A DNA stretch of 64,000 nt from contig OY821751.1 in the NCBI GenBank assembly GCA_963682055.1, positions 11,470,001-11,534,000 on the forward strand. The letters are read 5' to 3'. Position numbers and translations under genes: made by a program. Below are positions 46,545 through 58,773 of the stretch, piece after piece (the first letter of the stretch is position 1; each line of letters opens with the position of its first letter). The notes under the pieces are model-generated. The model was not told where the DNA came from and did not search any database. It was given only the letters and a program-made list of their open reading frames with translations. The DNA is from Primula veris. Its lineage: Eukaryota; Streptophyta; Magnoliopsida; Ericales; Primulaceae.

Positions 46545-49500
46545 TCATTTCTCAATCACATCAATCCCCTCAAATCCCTTCCTTGAATATGGTTTTTTTT
46601 CAGTTATATTAATCTCAAGTCTTTCCATGTCAAGAGGTACCGATGATACATTGGCCTCCCCGTCAACCAAATTCATGTCATGAATACCCCTAGACGGTGA
46701 TTTGAGAACCACATACCAATTCGATTCTTCACTTTCTTGTGAATAAAATACTTGTTTTGCTTGTGATACTAAAATGAAAGGATCATTTTCAAAAGTTTTC
46801 AGGACTTGGTGCAGGTTGACCAATGTAAAACCCTCATCTATTTCGGTACCAGTTGTAGGATTGGCTCAATCACATCTAAAAACAGGCACTTTGAATGTAT
46901 AGTAGTCTGATATAACAATATCCTGAATAACCCCATAGTACGATAGTCTTCCAACAGTATGGAAATTGTCAATAACAGTAGACTGACTAACAGTGTCGGC
47001 TTCAATAGAAACACCACTATCTTTTGTCGACCTTTCGACATCAATTGTGTGAAAGCGATGTCCGTTAATGATGTACCCCGTGTATGATATAACATGTTTT
47101 CTTGGACCATTTCCTAGCCATTTAATTCGTGTTGACGAATTATCAGGAACATTTTCTGAAAACCATTTAGGAAAGTTTTCCATATGTTCCTTTTGTAATA
47201 ACGCTTCATTACGTGCAAACCGATTGTCTTGTTCTTTAAGCTCCTCAATATGCATCCTATAAAAGTCAACAATAATATTAGACTAAGAAAATGGTTAATT
47301 TAGTAGACATTTTAGATACTGCTTTTCTTTCAATAAATACAAATTCTTCATTTCCATTTCGGACCACTGTGTACAGAATCTAGTCTAGTCTAGATGAGCA
47401 AAAGAAAATACAGATATATGAGTAAAATTTAGACCCATTGTGTCGGCGGAGTAAAAATTTAGACCCATTGTGTCGATCTTCCTCTAGGACTAATCAAAAT
47501 TCAAGTTTGCATAAATGAAAATCACGTAAACAACTAAATTGCGCAACTCTGTAGCTAATAAGGTGAATATTTTGATTTGCAGAAAGTTGGATATTTAGTA
47601 GAAGTGAAACCAAGCAACACTTGGCTCAATCAAATTCTTCAAATACTGCAAATGTTGCCAATTAAATAAACAAAATGAGATCGATTATGATATTTTAGTT
47701 TGAACTGAAACATGAGTAAAAAGGACTATTAGTGAAATTTTTAGTTTGAACTTCTCCATAAATAATGTTAACCGAGTGGGGGTCAAAAAAACAAGAACTA
47801 ATATCCAACCAAAGATTAAGGATTTAAGGGTTTATCACACAGAAATACAGGGATTAATTTTTAAAAAGATACATAGAAAGCTAAAATCTAGAGAAAATAA
47901 ACATCAACCTCCTTAAAAAGAACATGACTGGAAAAAAAATCTGGAACACAAATTCTCATGAATCAAAACAAGGTTTCGGTTAAATATAAATCAAAAAATG
48001 ATTAAAAATGTAAAACAAAGACATTTTAGATACTGCAATTAACAATACTCACTTTGAATAGGGTTCAACTTCAGCGGTATTGAACAACACATATCTATGT
48101 GCGATTTGCCATATATTCTCATTCAAAGACTTATTTTTTCCATAAGATATTGGGCGGCCTTCTTGCACCAAGGAATTCTCGTGATCCTCAATTCGACTAG
48201 AGCGAACACCAATATTAGTAGCTTGTTTTAAATAACTACTAACAAACCACATCCGTTCATCTGCAAGATAACCCTCCGCTATGCAACCTTCTGGCTTAGC
48301 TCGATTTTTCACATACCCTTTGAGTATTTTCATAAATCTAAATCAAAACTAAAGTTCAAATGAAGAAATGTCCATAACAAAATCAGATTTACTAAATTTA
48401 ATAAAATGGGTAGAATACATATATCAGCATATATTACCTTTCGAATGGATACATCCAACGAAACTGAACTGGCCCACACAAACGAGCCTCTCTTGCCAAA
48501 TGAATGGTCAAATGAACTGAGTTTCAGCGATACTATCTTCAAGTTGTTCTAAACGATTCCTGTCCATAACTCTTTGGCATAAATATAGCATTATGTGGCC
48601 CTTTCGCTAAAAGTCCTCTCAATGCAACAGAGAGCAATTGTTGCATTAAAACATGGCAATCATGAGATTTGAGCCCAATTAGTTTACGCTCTTCTAAAGA
48701 AACACAATTACCAATATTTGAGTTATAGCCATCAGGTAACTTTATTTGCTTCAACCTAGTGAAAAATAGATCAATTTCTTTCTTCGACAAAGTGTAAGGA
48801 GCAGCAGGCAAGTTATATACATTTTCACCTTTTTCATGAGGATGTAATTCTTTTCGAATATTCAAATCCACCAAATCTTTGCGAGCATTAACACCATCAT
48901 TTTATTTTTTTCTTCAAGTTTAACAGCATGCCTATAATATTCTCACATACATTCTTTTCAACATGCATGACATCCAAGTTGTGACGTAGCAAAAGCTCCT
49001 AAAATAACCATGAGGATATAGAAAAGTAATAGTTAGATACCAAATAAATCATAAGAAAAAAGTAACAATTATACTAAAGGTATTCAAAAGAATGGGGAAT
49101 AGCTTACACTCCAGTATGGCAAGTCAAAAAAAATTGACTTCTTCTTTCACATTTGAACAGATTCATGTGCCGTTTTTGAACTACTTCCTTGCTTATTCTG
49201 ATTCCTTTTCCGAGACTTTAAAGGCTTGCAAATTTGTTTTTTACCCCAGTCCTTTTTTATGTCTTTCACTGCAGTGAGAATTTCTAATCCTGATAAAGGT
49301 CTAGGCTTTCCTTTTTCTTCCATCTTTCCATCAAACCACTTCTTTTTCTGTCGATATGGATGGCCAAGAGCAAGAAATCTCATATGTCCCAAGTATGCAG
49401 TTTTTTTGCTGTATTTAAGCCACATGGAGCATATGCTGTCACCACATATAGGACATACGACTTTCCCCCTAGTGGTACATCCAGCAAGATTTCCATAAGC

Positions 49501-50543
49501 TGGAAAATCATTGATCGTCCATATCAAAATAGCTTTAAAATTAAAGAATGACTTCCTAAATACATCATACGCCTCCACACATTTTTCCCACAACTCTGTC
49601 AAATTCTCCACAAGGGGTTCCAAATATACATCTATATCGTTCCCAGGTTGCTTCGGCCCTGGGATTAGTAAAGTGAGCATAAGATTTTCCTTTGCCATGC
49701 ATATCCATGGAGGAAGATTGTAATTGACCAAAATAACCGGCCAACAACTATAATTAGAGCTACGTTCACCAAATGTATTAAACTCGTCTGTTGCAAGACC
49801 AAGGCGGATATTTCTAGGATCTGAAGAAAAATCAGGCCACTTTTGGTTTACTGTATCCCATGCTACAGAGTCATCTGGATGACGCATCTTATTATCCTTG
49901 CTTTTGTGGTTTGAGTGCCAAACCAATTCTTCCGCCGATTCTTCTGACTGAAACATCCTTTTAAACCTAGGTATCACAGGAAAATATCGTAGGACTTTTT
50001 TAGACAACAATCGTTTGGGCATGCATGAATCTTGTAATATCCAAGATCAAATAGTTTCAACAACTTTTTGGTTGTGTAGACAGATTTTGTAAGCTTGTTA
50101 TTTTCTGGAAGCATACCACTTATGATCTCTAGAAGCTCATTGAAACTAGTATCAGTGTGACCATTTGTAGACTTGTAATTGTACAATGTCACAGCTGCGG
50201 ACAACTTTGTGTAAGTTTTACAACTAGGGTAGAGAGGAGATTCTGCCTCCTCCAACAAATCAGTAAACTCGCAATTTATCGCATCTCCTATAGAGTTTTC
50301 AACCTCTCCATTAAGCATAAAGGTGTCCCTAAATAAATTTGCCTCTCCACTTTCCTTCTCATTTTCCCCAACTCCATAACTAGCTTCACCTTGATATTGC
50401 GAAGTAGGAATTTCTCCATGTAAGAACCAAGTCGTGTAAGAAGGATCCATACCATTGATAATCAAGTCATCATACACTTGGTTGAATTTCTTATACTTCT
50501 TGTTTTTGCAATGAATACAAGGACATAAAATTAAATCACGCAT
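46545..50543 (-). pseudogene. TNPD/TNP2 CACTA transposase, broken
   Basis: Starts at 50543 with the transposase-associated CxHC domain (CPCIHCKNKKYKKFNQVYDD). At about 50000 an internal deletion plus frameshift removes the conserved stretch after HACPNDC and joins it to KKVLRYFPVIPRFKRMF. The TNP2 core follows (GLATDEFNTFG, LLIPGPKQPGNDIDVYL, GCTTRGKVVCPICGDS) to 49147. Later exons: LRHNLDVMHVEKNV at 48990; LKSHDCHVLMQQLL and LRGLLAKGP at 48670-48600; a frame-broken YLCQRVMDRNRLEQLE and FRWMYPF region at 48580-48430; KGYVKNRAKPEGCIAEGYL at 48320; and a C-terminal exon from 47255 with VPVFRCD then a stop where Trp is usual, continuing to 46545. It would cut at CACTA ends if intact; here it is not. 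Confidence 0.9.
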
Positions 50544-51689
50544 TTTGGCATAATTTTTAGCTTGTTCAATAAATTTTGTAACACCATCTTCATAATGGGG
50601 TAGAAGCCTATTAAGTGACTCTCATGTTAAATTGATCAAAAACATTTTGAAAAAAATGGAAGAAAAAAGGGGGGAAAATACCTGGAAGTATGATTCATCC
50701 ATTTTTTATCCATCTTATGACCAAGACCTTCTAAGATGGATTTTAACAAATAAAATTAAAACATTGCATCATGAAAAAAAAATTAGAACAATTCCTAAAG
50801 GAACTATAAAGGCAATTTTGATATTATTAGGAAACATACACTTTTTATAATAATATAAAAGAAAATGTCAAATATTTAGTGCAGATAAGCAGCAACAAGT
50901 TAGGAAGCTTATGAGAACAAAATTCGGGAACTTATCGGAAAATTAATCCTTCAGTATACATTAGGGATAAAATTTCAAACACTCAGCACACTTATAGTGG
51001 GGAAAGTTACAGTGACTTCGATCAAGATAGAAGGAAACCCGACATAATCCGAACATCGTAAAAATACCTCTAAATTTTTAAATGCAAACTCAGTTTATAA
51101 TACTATTAGTGCAATTAGTACCTTATTGTGACAATCAAAAAGAAACATTGTAACAATTAAATAGAACAGATCCAAAATAAAATAAAAAAGTTCAAACATA
51201 AACCAGACAAGTTCAAATAAAAAAGAAGCATTGTGACAATCAAATAAGAGCAGATCCACTATTAATCTAACAATTAGTTTATCAAATAATGTCAATATTC
51301 ATAAAAATGAAACAAAAAGTACCCATTCAACATATATTTCACATGTTTCCAAAAATATCTAACATAAATTTTACAATCAATTCGTCAAAAAATAATCAAA
51401 CTTATATATCAACACAACTTATCACAATCACGGATGGGAAAAACTGAACTAAAACTCACTTTAATATATATAGTGTGTATATATACATACCTAGTGATAT
51501 GAAGTGTGAAAGGATGAGAGAGAATACCGAGCTGGTGAGGGCAGTTTTGGTTATTCGAAGTGTGAGATGGAGAGAGAGAGTAAGTTGTGTGTATAGCAAT
51601 TTGGGGTTTAGGGCAAAAAAAATGGAGAGAGCTCTTTTTATTTCGCGGGCTGAATAATTTCAGTGTTTTATTTTTAGTTTGCTATTATT
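50544..51689. other. CACTA interior upstream of transposase
   Basis: AT-rich non-coding sequence between the transposase start and the right subterminal repeats; expected position of the promoter and 5' leader of the minus-strand transcripts. No distinct motif identified. Confidence 0.5.
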
Positions 51690-51965
51690 AAGAAATAACA
51701 TAGACAGCGCACTTCACACGCTGCTAAAATTTATTACTCACAGCGTGCATACGTACGCTGCAAAAAAATTATTAACAGCGTGCATTAGCACGCCATTAAA
51801 AAAAGATATTGCAGCTTACTTTGCTCGCTGTAAAAGGTATTAATCGCAGCGCGCAACCACCATACGCTGCTGTTACTTTGTACTAATATATTTTGCAGCG
51901 CGTTAATTTTAAGCACGCTGCTAATAATTGAATTTGCAGCTTTCGTTCCCTTTGTGCTGCTAAAC
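51690..51965. repeat. CACTA right subterminal repeats
   Basis: Repeated CAGCG(T/C)GC and GCACGCTG-type motifs, inverted with respect to the left end. Confidence 0.88.
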
Positions 51966-52357
51966 CCAAGTTGCGAAAACCCATTTTTCTTGTAGTGCTT
52001 GAAGATGTTCCGAGGTTAATGACCCTCTTTATGTTAGTTTTCCTTTTCGTTACAAACAAATGTTATTCTCTCGCCTGGGGTTATTTGACGTTGACAATGG
52101 ATTTGGAAAAAAATGAAGACATACGATTGGTCTGAACATTTCTGTACTGTTTTTATAAATTCCATAACCGAAAATCTGTCAAAGCTCGATAAAATTACTG
52201 GCTGTGTTCTGGTATTACAGGTACTTTTACTTTTGAAATTAAAGTTATAAGCAGTTATAATCAGTTATAATATCACTATTATTTTTCTTTTGACATGTTT
52301 TTCAGTATTGGGTGATGGAGATGCTCTATTTCATGAAAACACAAAACACACAATGTA

Positions 52358-52700
52358 CTATGTATGGCTGTATAAAAAAACATGTATAACAATGTATTGT
52401 GTATGCCTGTATTAAAGAACATGTATAAAACAATACACAGTTATTAAAAGAGCAGTCTCAATTGATACAAAATGTACTGTGTATGACTGTATTAAAGAGT
52501 GTGTATAACAATGTATTGTGTATGCCTGTATTTAATAGCATGTATAAACTGTGTATTGTGTATGCATGTATTAAAGAGCATGTATAAACAGTATATTGTG
52601 TATAAATAATAATAAAAAGAGAAAGAAGGGGCAGTGTCAATGAATACCAAATATATTGTGTATGGCTGTATTAAAGAGCATGTATAATCAACATATTGTG
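52358..52700 (+). repeat. Minisatellite downstream of exon 5 of MULE gene
   Basis: Same unit family as 41222-41850 (TGTATTGTGTATGCCTGTAT and TTAAAGAGCATGTATAA), about eight degenerate copies. Confidence 0.92.
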
Positions 52701-53219
52701 TATGCCTGTATGAATGAGCACTATCAATGATAAAAATGCATACATAATAGTGACAATTCATACAATAATTAATTTATATGCAATTCAACTAGTTTATGCA
52801 CCGTATTAAAGTGTATATAATGAACAGTGATTACATTTATTATTAAGTATATAAATTTAATTACAGTAATTTTTAAGAAACAAAAAAAATACCTCGAAAA
52901 TTGATAGATGAACTGATGAATTGATGAAGACGATGATCAAAATAACTGAAAATTGATGGATGAACTAATCAGAGAAGACAATACCTGAATTGATGAAGAC
53001 GATGATCAAAATAACCGAAAATTGAAGGATGAATTGATCGGAGAAGACAATACCGAGACCTGCGAACGGATCGGAGAAGAAGATTGAACTCGGATAGAGT
53101 ACAGAGAGATAGAGAAGAGAGCTCGTAGTTGAGCACTCTGTTTTTCTAGAGAGAGAGCGCGAATAGAGAGAGAGAAACAAAAAAGACTATGGGAAAAAAA
53201 TATAAACCAATCAGTATTT

Positions 53220-53315
53220 ATAATTTTAAATAGTTGTATGTTTTGGGAATAAAGTGTTGGGGTATAACTTTTTGGTAATTAGTTTAAAATAGTTGTATGT
53301 TTTGGTAATTTTCCC
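53220..53315 (-). repeat. MULE right terminal inverted repeat
   Basis: Inverted, imperfect copy of the left terminal repeat; ends ATGTTTTGGTAATTTTCCC. Confidence 0.8.
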
Positions 53316-53324
53316 TTTAATTAA

Positions 53325-54620
53325 TGGTTAATTGTATTGGATGAAATCAAATTATAGTGATGTATTTATTTTTCACGCGTTGGCTATAGTGCCTTCCTCC
53401 ATATCAGATGAAATTAATTACGGATCACTAAGTATAATGTGTATCCCTAAAAGTTATAAATAACTAAGTGGAAGAGTGAATTTATTTTGTATAAATGTCA
53501 CGGTCTCCATCGCTACTTTATAGATGAAGTAATTATTTCACGCATTGGCTACAGTGCCTTCCTCTATACCGGATGGAACAATTACGGAATAATCAAGTAT
53601 AAAGAATAATGTTTTGTTAGTATCTAATCATATCTCCATCTAAGAGATTATATACTGGAACACTATAATTATAATGGGCGATAGTATTCACTTAGATATA
53701 ATTATTATAATCCCTCTCCATCTGAGCCTATGTTAATATTTATAGCACCAAAGTTAACCCAGATATTTAATTTTTAATTTGGCATTTGTATAGACAGTAA
53801 AATTAAATGACTAAACTAGGATATCGAATGTTAAATAATATACGTCCTCCCATCGAGACATATTATTTACGGTGATTAAGGCTGGTGGTGGATTAAAGTT
53901 TTAAATATTGGATTATGGACCATATTTATTAATAATCCATAGTTATTTTAGTTACTCAATTAATATTCTATTTGTAAATATTTTCTCATGATAATAAATC
54001 GTATTTGTGTCACTATTTAGTATACTTAGAAGTAAAATTGTTGATTTGATTTATTATGACTGTATAAGAAAAACTAGGATGTTTTTATTTGACTGCTAAT
54101 AATCAAAGTGTTGTGTTTTAAGGTATGTCCATCGGTTCTGAGTGAGTGGGTAACTAATTAGTTGACTCTGGCTTATTGGAGGTGGATAGAATATAATTTG
54201 ATGAGATGTAGAGGTAATACATATTGTTATTCATGACTAATGTATTGCGACATCATCATCGATTTATGTTATATTTCTACGACATCACGATGAATCTAAA
54301 ACGTATGTTTGAGCTTTGAGATTGTGATAATAGAGAAACTAACATCTGAAATTTCTTAAACACAATGATGACGAATAGACACAGTTTAAGTATTATGTTC
54401 TTGAACTAGGGATTCTTAAAGGTGAAATCAATGACGAAAGTCAAGTTGATAGTTAAGGCACCAAAATGTCTCATGAAAAGTCTAGTGTTTCTTAGGTTAA
54501 TGGAAAGGTTTCTGTTTCTAAACCGAAAGGTCATAAGAAAAGGAATAACTCACATGAACCAGTAGCAAGTCATTTAAAGTAATATTGTCCAATACATTTA
54601 ACTTAAGATTAAGATATAAG
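53325..54620 (+). other. Interior of LTR element, part 2, possible gag debris
   Basis: Continues the sequence interrupted at 28412, because the MULE's target duplication joins the two. Near 54470-54570 a lysine-serine-rich stretch (SVSKPKGHKKRNN, HEPVASHLK) could be the nucleocapsid part of a copia gag, out of frame and interrupted. No zinc knuckle is seen. Confidence 0.35.
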
Positions 54621-56874
54621 TTATGTCTCTCTTTTACTTGTTGCTGAAAAATGTTTAGTGATTGTATCTACCGTAAGCTGTTGTATACATATTGGAATCA
54701 CTAATCATGATTGCAATTTATTGTAAAGATTCCAGTAAATATGACAATTTAGTGATGGCGAGATATTATACTTTTTGGAAGATTGCACAAGCTGCAAGTA
54801 GTAAGAGTGGAAGATATTAGAATTGATTAGTATTAATCATATATTGATAATAGTAGACATTCTATATAGATCTTCCATTAGAAAGAATTTTAGTTCAGTT
54901 TCTAAGATAATTGATGAAGACATTTTGTTTATTTTAATAACTCTCCGATTATTACGTAAAATAGACAATTTGTCGGACATGCTAAATAATTGAATGATCT
55001 TTAGTCTTTTTTTTGTTTTTCTCAGTAATAGTTCTTTACTTCTATATGCTTCGTCCAATTGCAGTTTATGAGCTTAACGTTTTTGTTTAAAAGTTGATCT
55101 CTGTTTGATTACTAGCTTAAATACTGAGCTTTAATGGTTTTTGGCTTTAATATGCTTGAAGCAAAAGATTGATGAACTTTGCTTTTTCTGAACCTGAATA
55201 TACCATCTTATTTGCTTAAGGGCGGGACAGTTACACAAGCGTATAGTTAAAGGAAACAAGGTTGATCTGAGGTCCTGACGTTAGTTTAGCTTGAATAGCT
55301 ACAAGTTAATCAGAGATAGAAATGTGATACAAATGTACGCTACAACAAAGAGTACACTCGTTTGGAAATACAAGTGCAAAGGCACACATGACACATGCAC
55401 CCCCGTCTACAGACTAATCTTATTAAACATTCCGAAAATCATTCACTATTCTTGGTGAGTCCGGACTCACCAATAAGTTGCTGCTCATTAAACCCGGGCT
55501 TCAATTTCAATCTGGCCGTAATCTTGTATAGGAAAAATGTGAAATCAAAGAGAGGTTTTGAAGAAATATACAGAAATTTAAATGTGAGGAAAGTAAATCT
55601 TCTTTATCCATGACCCGTTATTTTCTCAAATTTTCGAGCTAATAACCAATACCCCACTATTTTTCAACTTATTGTCTAAATGATGTCAAACCTAAGGTCG
55701 TTTTTATTAATGGTCACCCCAATTTAATAAACACTTTTATTCAACCCAAAACTCCAGAACACACAATTTCTCTCTCTGAAAACCAAAAAAAGGTATTAAA
55801 TATAACATTCAAGAAAAATATATTAAAAATGAAAATAAATAAATATAAAACGAAAAAAAAATTTGAAAATCACAAAAAATAGAAAATTTTGAATTAACTT
55901 GAAATACCAAAAAATTGAAAATCACAAAAAATAGAAAATTTTGAATTAACTTGAAATACCAAAAAATTTACAAAAAAAAAAAGCAAATAATATGAAGAAA
56001 AAAAAAAGCAAAAAAAATTATTTAAAAAAAAAATAGAAAAAACAAAAGAAGACAAAAACATGGTCTGTAAGGGTGTGAACTATGAAAATAAGTGTATGAA
56101 ATTCAGAATAAAAGTATGAACTCCAAATATGGGTATGAACTCAAGAATCAGAGTATAAAAATCATACTCTTTTTTCAGGCTAGTTACCTTTTTTTCGGAC
56201 GTCATGCCCTTTTTGTCGGACTTCATACACCTATTTTTTCAACTTCATACCTTTTTTTGAAATTTCACAATTTGTTTTTCATGCTTCATAATAATTTTTC
56301 AAAGTTCAACTCCTTTTTCAGAATTTATACCTTTTTTAAGTTCGTACCCATTTAAATTTATTAGTCACTCACACGTCATCACCACCCATACAAGTCATAT
56401 ATATATATATAAAGAAAGAAAAATAAAGAGAGCTTGACAGAAACTTTCGTAGAGACTCACTAAGTGTCACTTATCCATGCCCAAATTCATTGATTTGGCG
56501 ACCCTAATTAACAAGTTTATGCAAGAGTGTGTGTCACAAAGTCTCGGGTTGTATAACTCATTGATATATCATTCAACCTAATGAGTACAAATCTCAAAAC
56601 ACAAATCCCGTATTTACCAAATATACAAGCCAAAAAACTCAAAAAAAATCACGAATGTAAAAAATGGAGCTTTATCATCCTCATCAATATCCATATCCCC
56701 ATCAATCAATATAAATATAAAAAAAAATGGAAAGCAAAAACGGGGAGAGACGGGGGAAGAGGATAGCAGAGAGATAGAAGGAAGAGAGGAGATATAGATG
56801 GATGGAAAAGCCGAAAAGAGTTCACATGAGTTATTAATTAGAGTATTGATTAAATTTACTGTTTATATAGTAGA
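54621..56874. other. AT-rich intergenic sequence
   Basis: No gene recognised. Contains a 52-base tandem duplication at 55865-55968, A-rich tracts at 55970-56050, and a TATGAACT/AGTTCATA-rich stretch at 56070-56350 with forward motifs left and inverted motifs right. Confidence 0.5.
55865..55968 (+). repeat. Tandem duplication, two 52-base units
   Basis: GAAAATCACAAAAAATAGAA... repeated exactly, head to tail. Confidence 0.97.
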
Positions 56875-57005
56875 GGGTGATACATTCACTATTTATATAC
56901 TCCCAACCACACTGAATAATGTGACATAATGACGTGGTATGGATTCTTTAACAAATATTATAATTAAAAGGACTATACAAGGAAATACCTATTTGTAAAA
57001 GAAAA

Positions 57006-58773
57006 TGTAACATCCCGGATTTTTATAAATGGTATTATTTGCGATTAAATTTATCCAAAAACGTTTTATACAATTTTTAGACAAAAAAAACGAAACTATT
57101 CCGAAAAACTTTATTTTAAAAACTTGTTACTAATTTTATAAACAAAAAGGACCCAATAGCTTTATTTCTAAAAATTTGTTATTTTTGAGTAGTAAAATAA
57201 TAGTTTTGATTATGAGTTAACTTCTAGAACTTTGGGGACCAAATAGTTCGCTTCCCCAAACTATCTCAAAACAGTTTCACGTAAAACAACTTTCATCCCA
57301 CTTTTCAAAACAGAAAACCTAAAAGAGAGAAAAGAGAGGAAAGCTTAGGAAGAAGAAGAAGAAACCACCATTAGCGAGTTTTTACCGGAAGAATCTCCTC
57401 AACGAACTAAGGTAACGGGGGTTATTCATTACGACTGGACGGGGTTGTATGTTAGGGTTAGATCTTGCATTTTATATAATTTGGGGGTTTTTCGTTTATC
57501 TCAATTATATTCTATTAAATTGTTAATTGGGTTTTATGTGTTGCTCTTTTGGTTCACTTATTTGAATTTGAGATTTGGGATTTTAGACATGAATTTCGAA
57601 TTAATGATAATATAGTTGGGTTTGTGTGTTATTATGAGTTGTTATGTGTTATTATAGTTGTTGATGGAATTGGGTAAATTTATGTTGAATAGAGATGAGT
57701 TGTAGTTTATGCATACAAGGTGTTTGTTAAAATGCCTGAATGAGATTTTATGTTGTTGGACTTGTTTGGCTAGTTGTGATTCTAGTACCTATGCTTATGT
57801 GTTTTGTTAAATTGCGATAATGTGATTTTATTGCGAATTGTGATAATTAAATAGTATAATATTATTGGTCGAGGCCTTGTGAGTTATTTATTGGCAATGG
57901 TCTATGTCTCTCCCTATACCGGGGGCATAAGACGAGCCGAGGGGTATAGGGAATGACTCGTCTTACGGACTGGGGCGAGTGGCATGAGAGGTCCAAGTGC
58001 GCACTTTAAATATTTATATGTTGGTAATGGTCTATGTCTCTCCCTATACCGGGGGCATAAGACGAGCCGAGGGGTATAGGAAATGACCTAACTTACGGAC
58101 TGGGGTAGGTGGCGTGAGAGGTCCATCTGTGTAATAGATATATTTATATGTTGGCAAGGGTCTATGTCTCTCCCTATACCGGGGACATAAGATGAGCCGA
58201 GGGGTATAGGGAATGACCTATCTTACGAACTGGAGTAGGTGACGTGAGAGGTCCATGTGTGTAATAGATGTGTGTTGGAGTTACTTAATTTATTTCGTTG
58301 TATGATACTATTACATCTCTTTTCATATGTTGCTATTATAGTTGTTGTTTGTGAGTTCTTGCATTTATTGGATAGAGTGATGGTATCCTGTGTGGTGGTG
58401 CTCCGTCTATGTATGTGCGTGGGATTCACCGTTAAAGTTTTGTCTTTCAGGTACAACTTAGGCTGAGGCATTTGGATAGGAGCATTAGCGATGTATCGCA
58501 TAGGTTCGAGGCTTATTTAAGTCGCTTTCTTTTTACTTAGTCCATTTTGAGGTTGTAGCCTACGGGCAAATTACATTCGTTTGTTACCTTTTCTTTTATA
58601 AATCTGTTAAAACCATATTGTCTTGTAGCCGCGTTTGGCAAATATTTTTAGTTGTTCCTTTAGCTCGCAAATTGTTTTCCTTTAAAAGTTAAATTTTGTA
58701 CCAACATGTTTTTTTTCCTTTTGTTCAAAAGGTCACGCATTGATGTCCGTTTTTCGGATTTCGGGGCATGACA
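57006..58773 (+). mobile_element. Solo LTR of gypsy family A, divergent member
   Basis: 1768 bases, TGTAACATCCCGG...GGGGCATGACA, flanked by GAAAA (57001-57005, 58774-58778). More divergent from the other four LTRs than they are from one another. It keeps the threefold unit. Confidence 0.95.
57897..58256 (+). repeat. Threefold hairpin-forming unit, divergent LTR
   Basis: Units start at about 57897, 58027 and 58157. Hairpin A is here TCCCTATACC/GGTATAGGGA, a perfect 10-base stem; hairpin B stems are ACTCGTC/GGCGAGT, ACCTAAC/GGTAGGT and ACCTATC/AGTAGGT. Loops stay close to TTACGGACTGG. Confidence 0.85.

Larger units (their letters stand above)
42353..51997 (-). mobile_element. Full-length CACTA (En/Spm) transposon
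   Basis: 9645 bases. Termini are CACTACAACAAAAATGCCC on the left and, as reverse complement of the right end, CACTACAAGAAAAATGGG. The target duplication is CTT (42350-42352, 51998-52000), three bases as expected. Both subterminal regions are packed with GCAGCG/CGCTGC motifs. Two transposon genes lie on the minus strand: a TNPD/TNP2 transposase (right half) and a Ptta/En-Spm-type protein (left half). Both have frame-breaking changes, so the copy is probably defective. It interrupts exon 4 of the MULE gene; reading across the excised site restores the frame. Confidence 0.95.
28656..52353 (+). pseudogene. Broken multi-exon gene carried by the MULE
   Basis: Likely exons: 1 at 28656-28759 (one frameshift), 2a at 29754-29855, 2b at 30759-30860 (duplicate of 2a), 3 at 30933-31036 continued at 40943-about 41120, 4 at 41915-42352 continued at 52001-52220, 5 from 52306. 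Exons 1-3 give a charged, disordered peptide; exon 4 gives a folded-looking segment (MNFPPEQKDAF, KFRKLTSKGFTKIF) that, across the CACTA insertion, continues EDVPRLMTLFMLVFLF and, after a frameshift, YDWSEHFCTVFINSI and GCVLVLQ, then YWVMEMLYF. This pattern resembles the N-terminal region of genes carried by Ulp1-type (Kaonashi-like) plant MULEs. That family call is inference; no protease catalytic residues are visible. The gypsy and CACTA insertions, plus frameshifts, kill it. Confidence 0.5.
28413..53315 (+). mobile_element. Mutator-like element carrying a broken gene, with two nested transposons
   Basis: Terminal inverted repeats of about 90 bases: the left end GGGTCAATGACCAAAACATAC matches the reverse complement of the right end, GGGAAAATTACCAAAACATAC, and both continue with repeated ACCAAAA/CATACAA motifs. 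The flanks are TTTAATTAG (28404-28412) and TTTAATTAA (53316-53324), a 9-base duplication with one mismatch, the size typical of Mutator elements. Removing the nested gypsy (with 5 bases) and CACTA (with 3 bases) leaves about 5.35 kb. No MURA-type transposase is seen; instead it holds a multi-exon gene of host type, so this copy is non-autonomous. CT/GA tracts lie just inside both ends (28560-28615, 53095-53180). Confidence 0.85.

Noticed and set aside
46838..47110. Separate gene overlapping the transposase C-terminal exon
   Set aside because: It is an out-of-frame shadow; the 46866-47255 frame matches the transposase tail.
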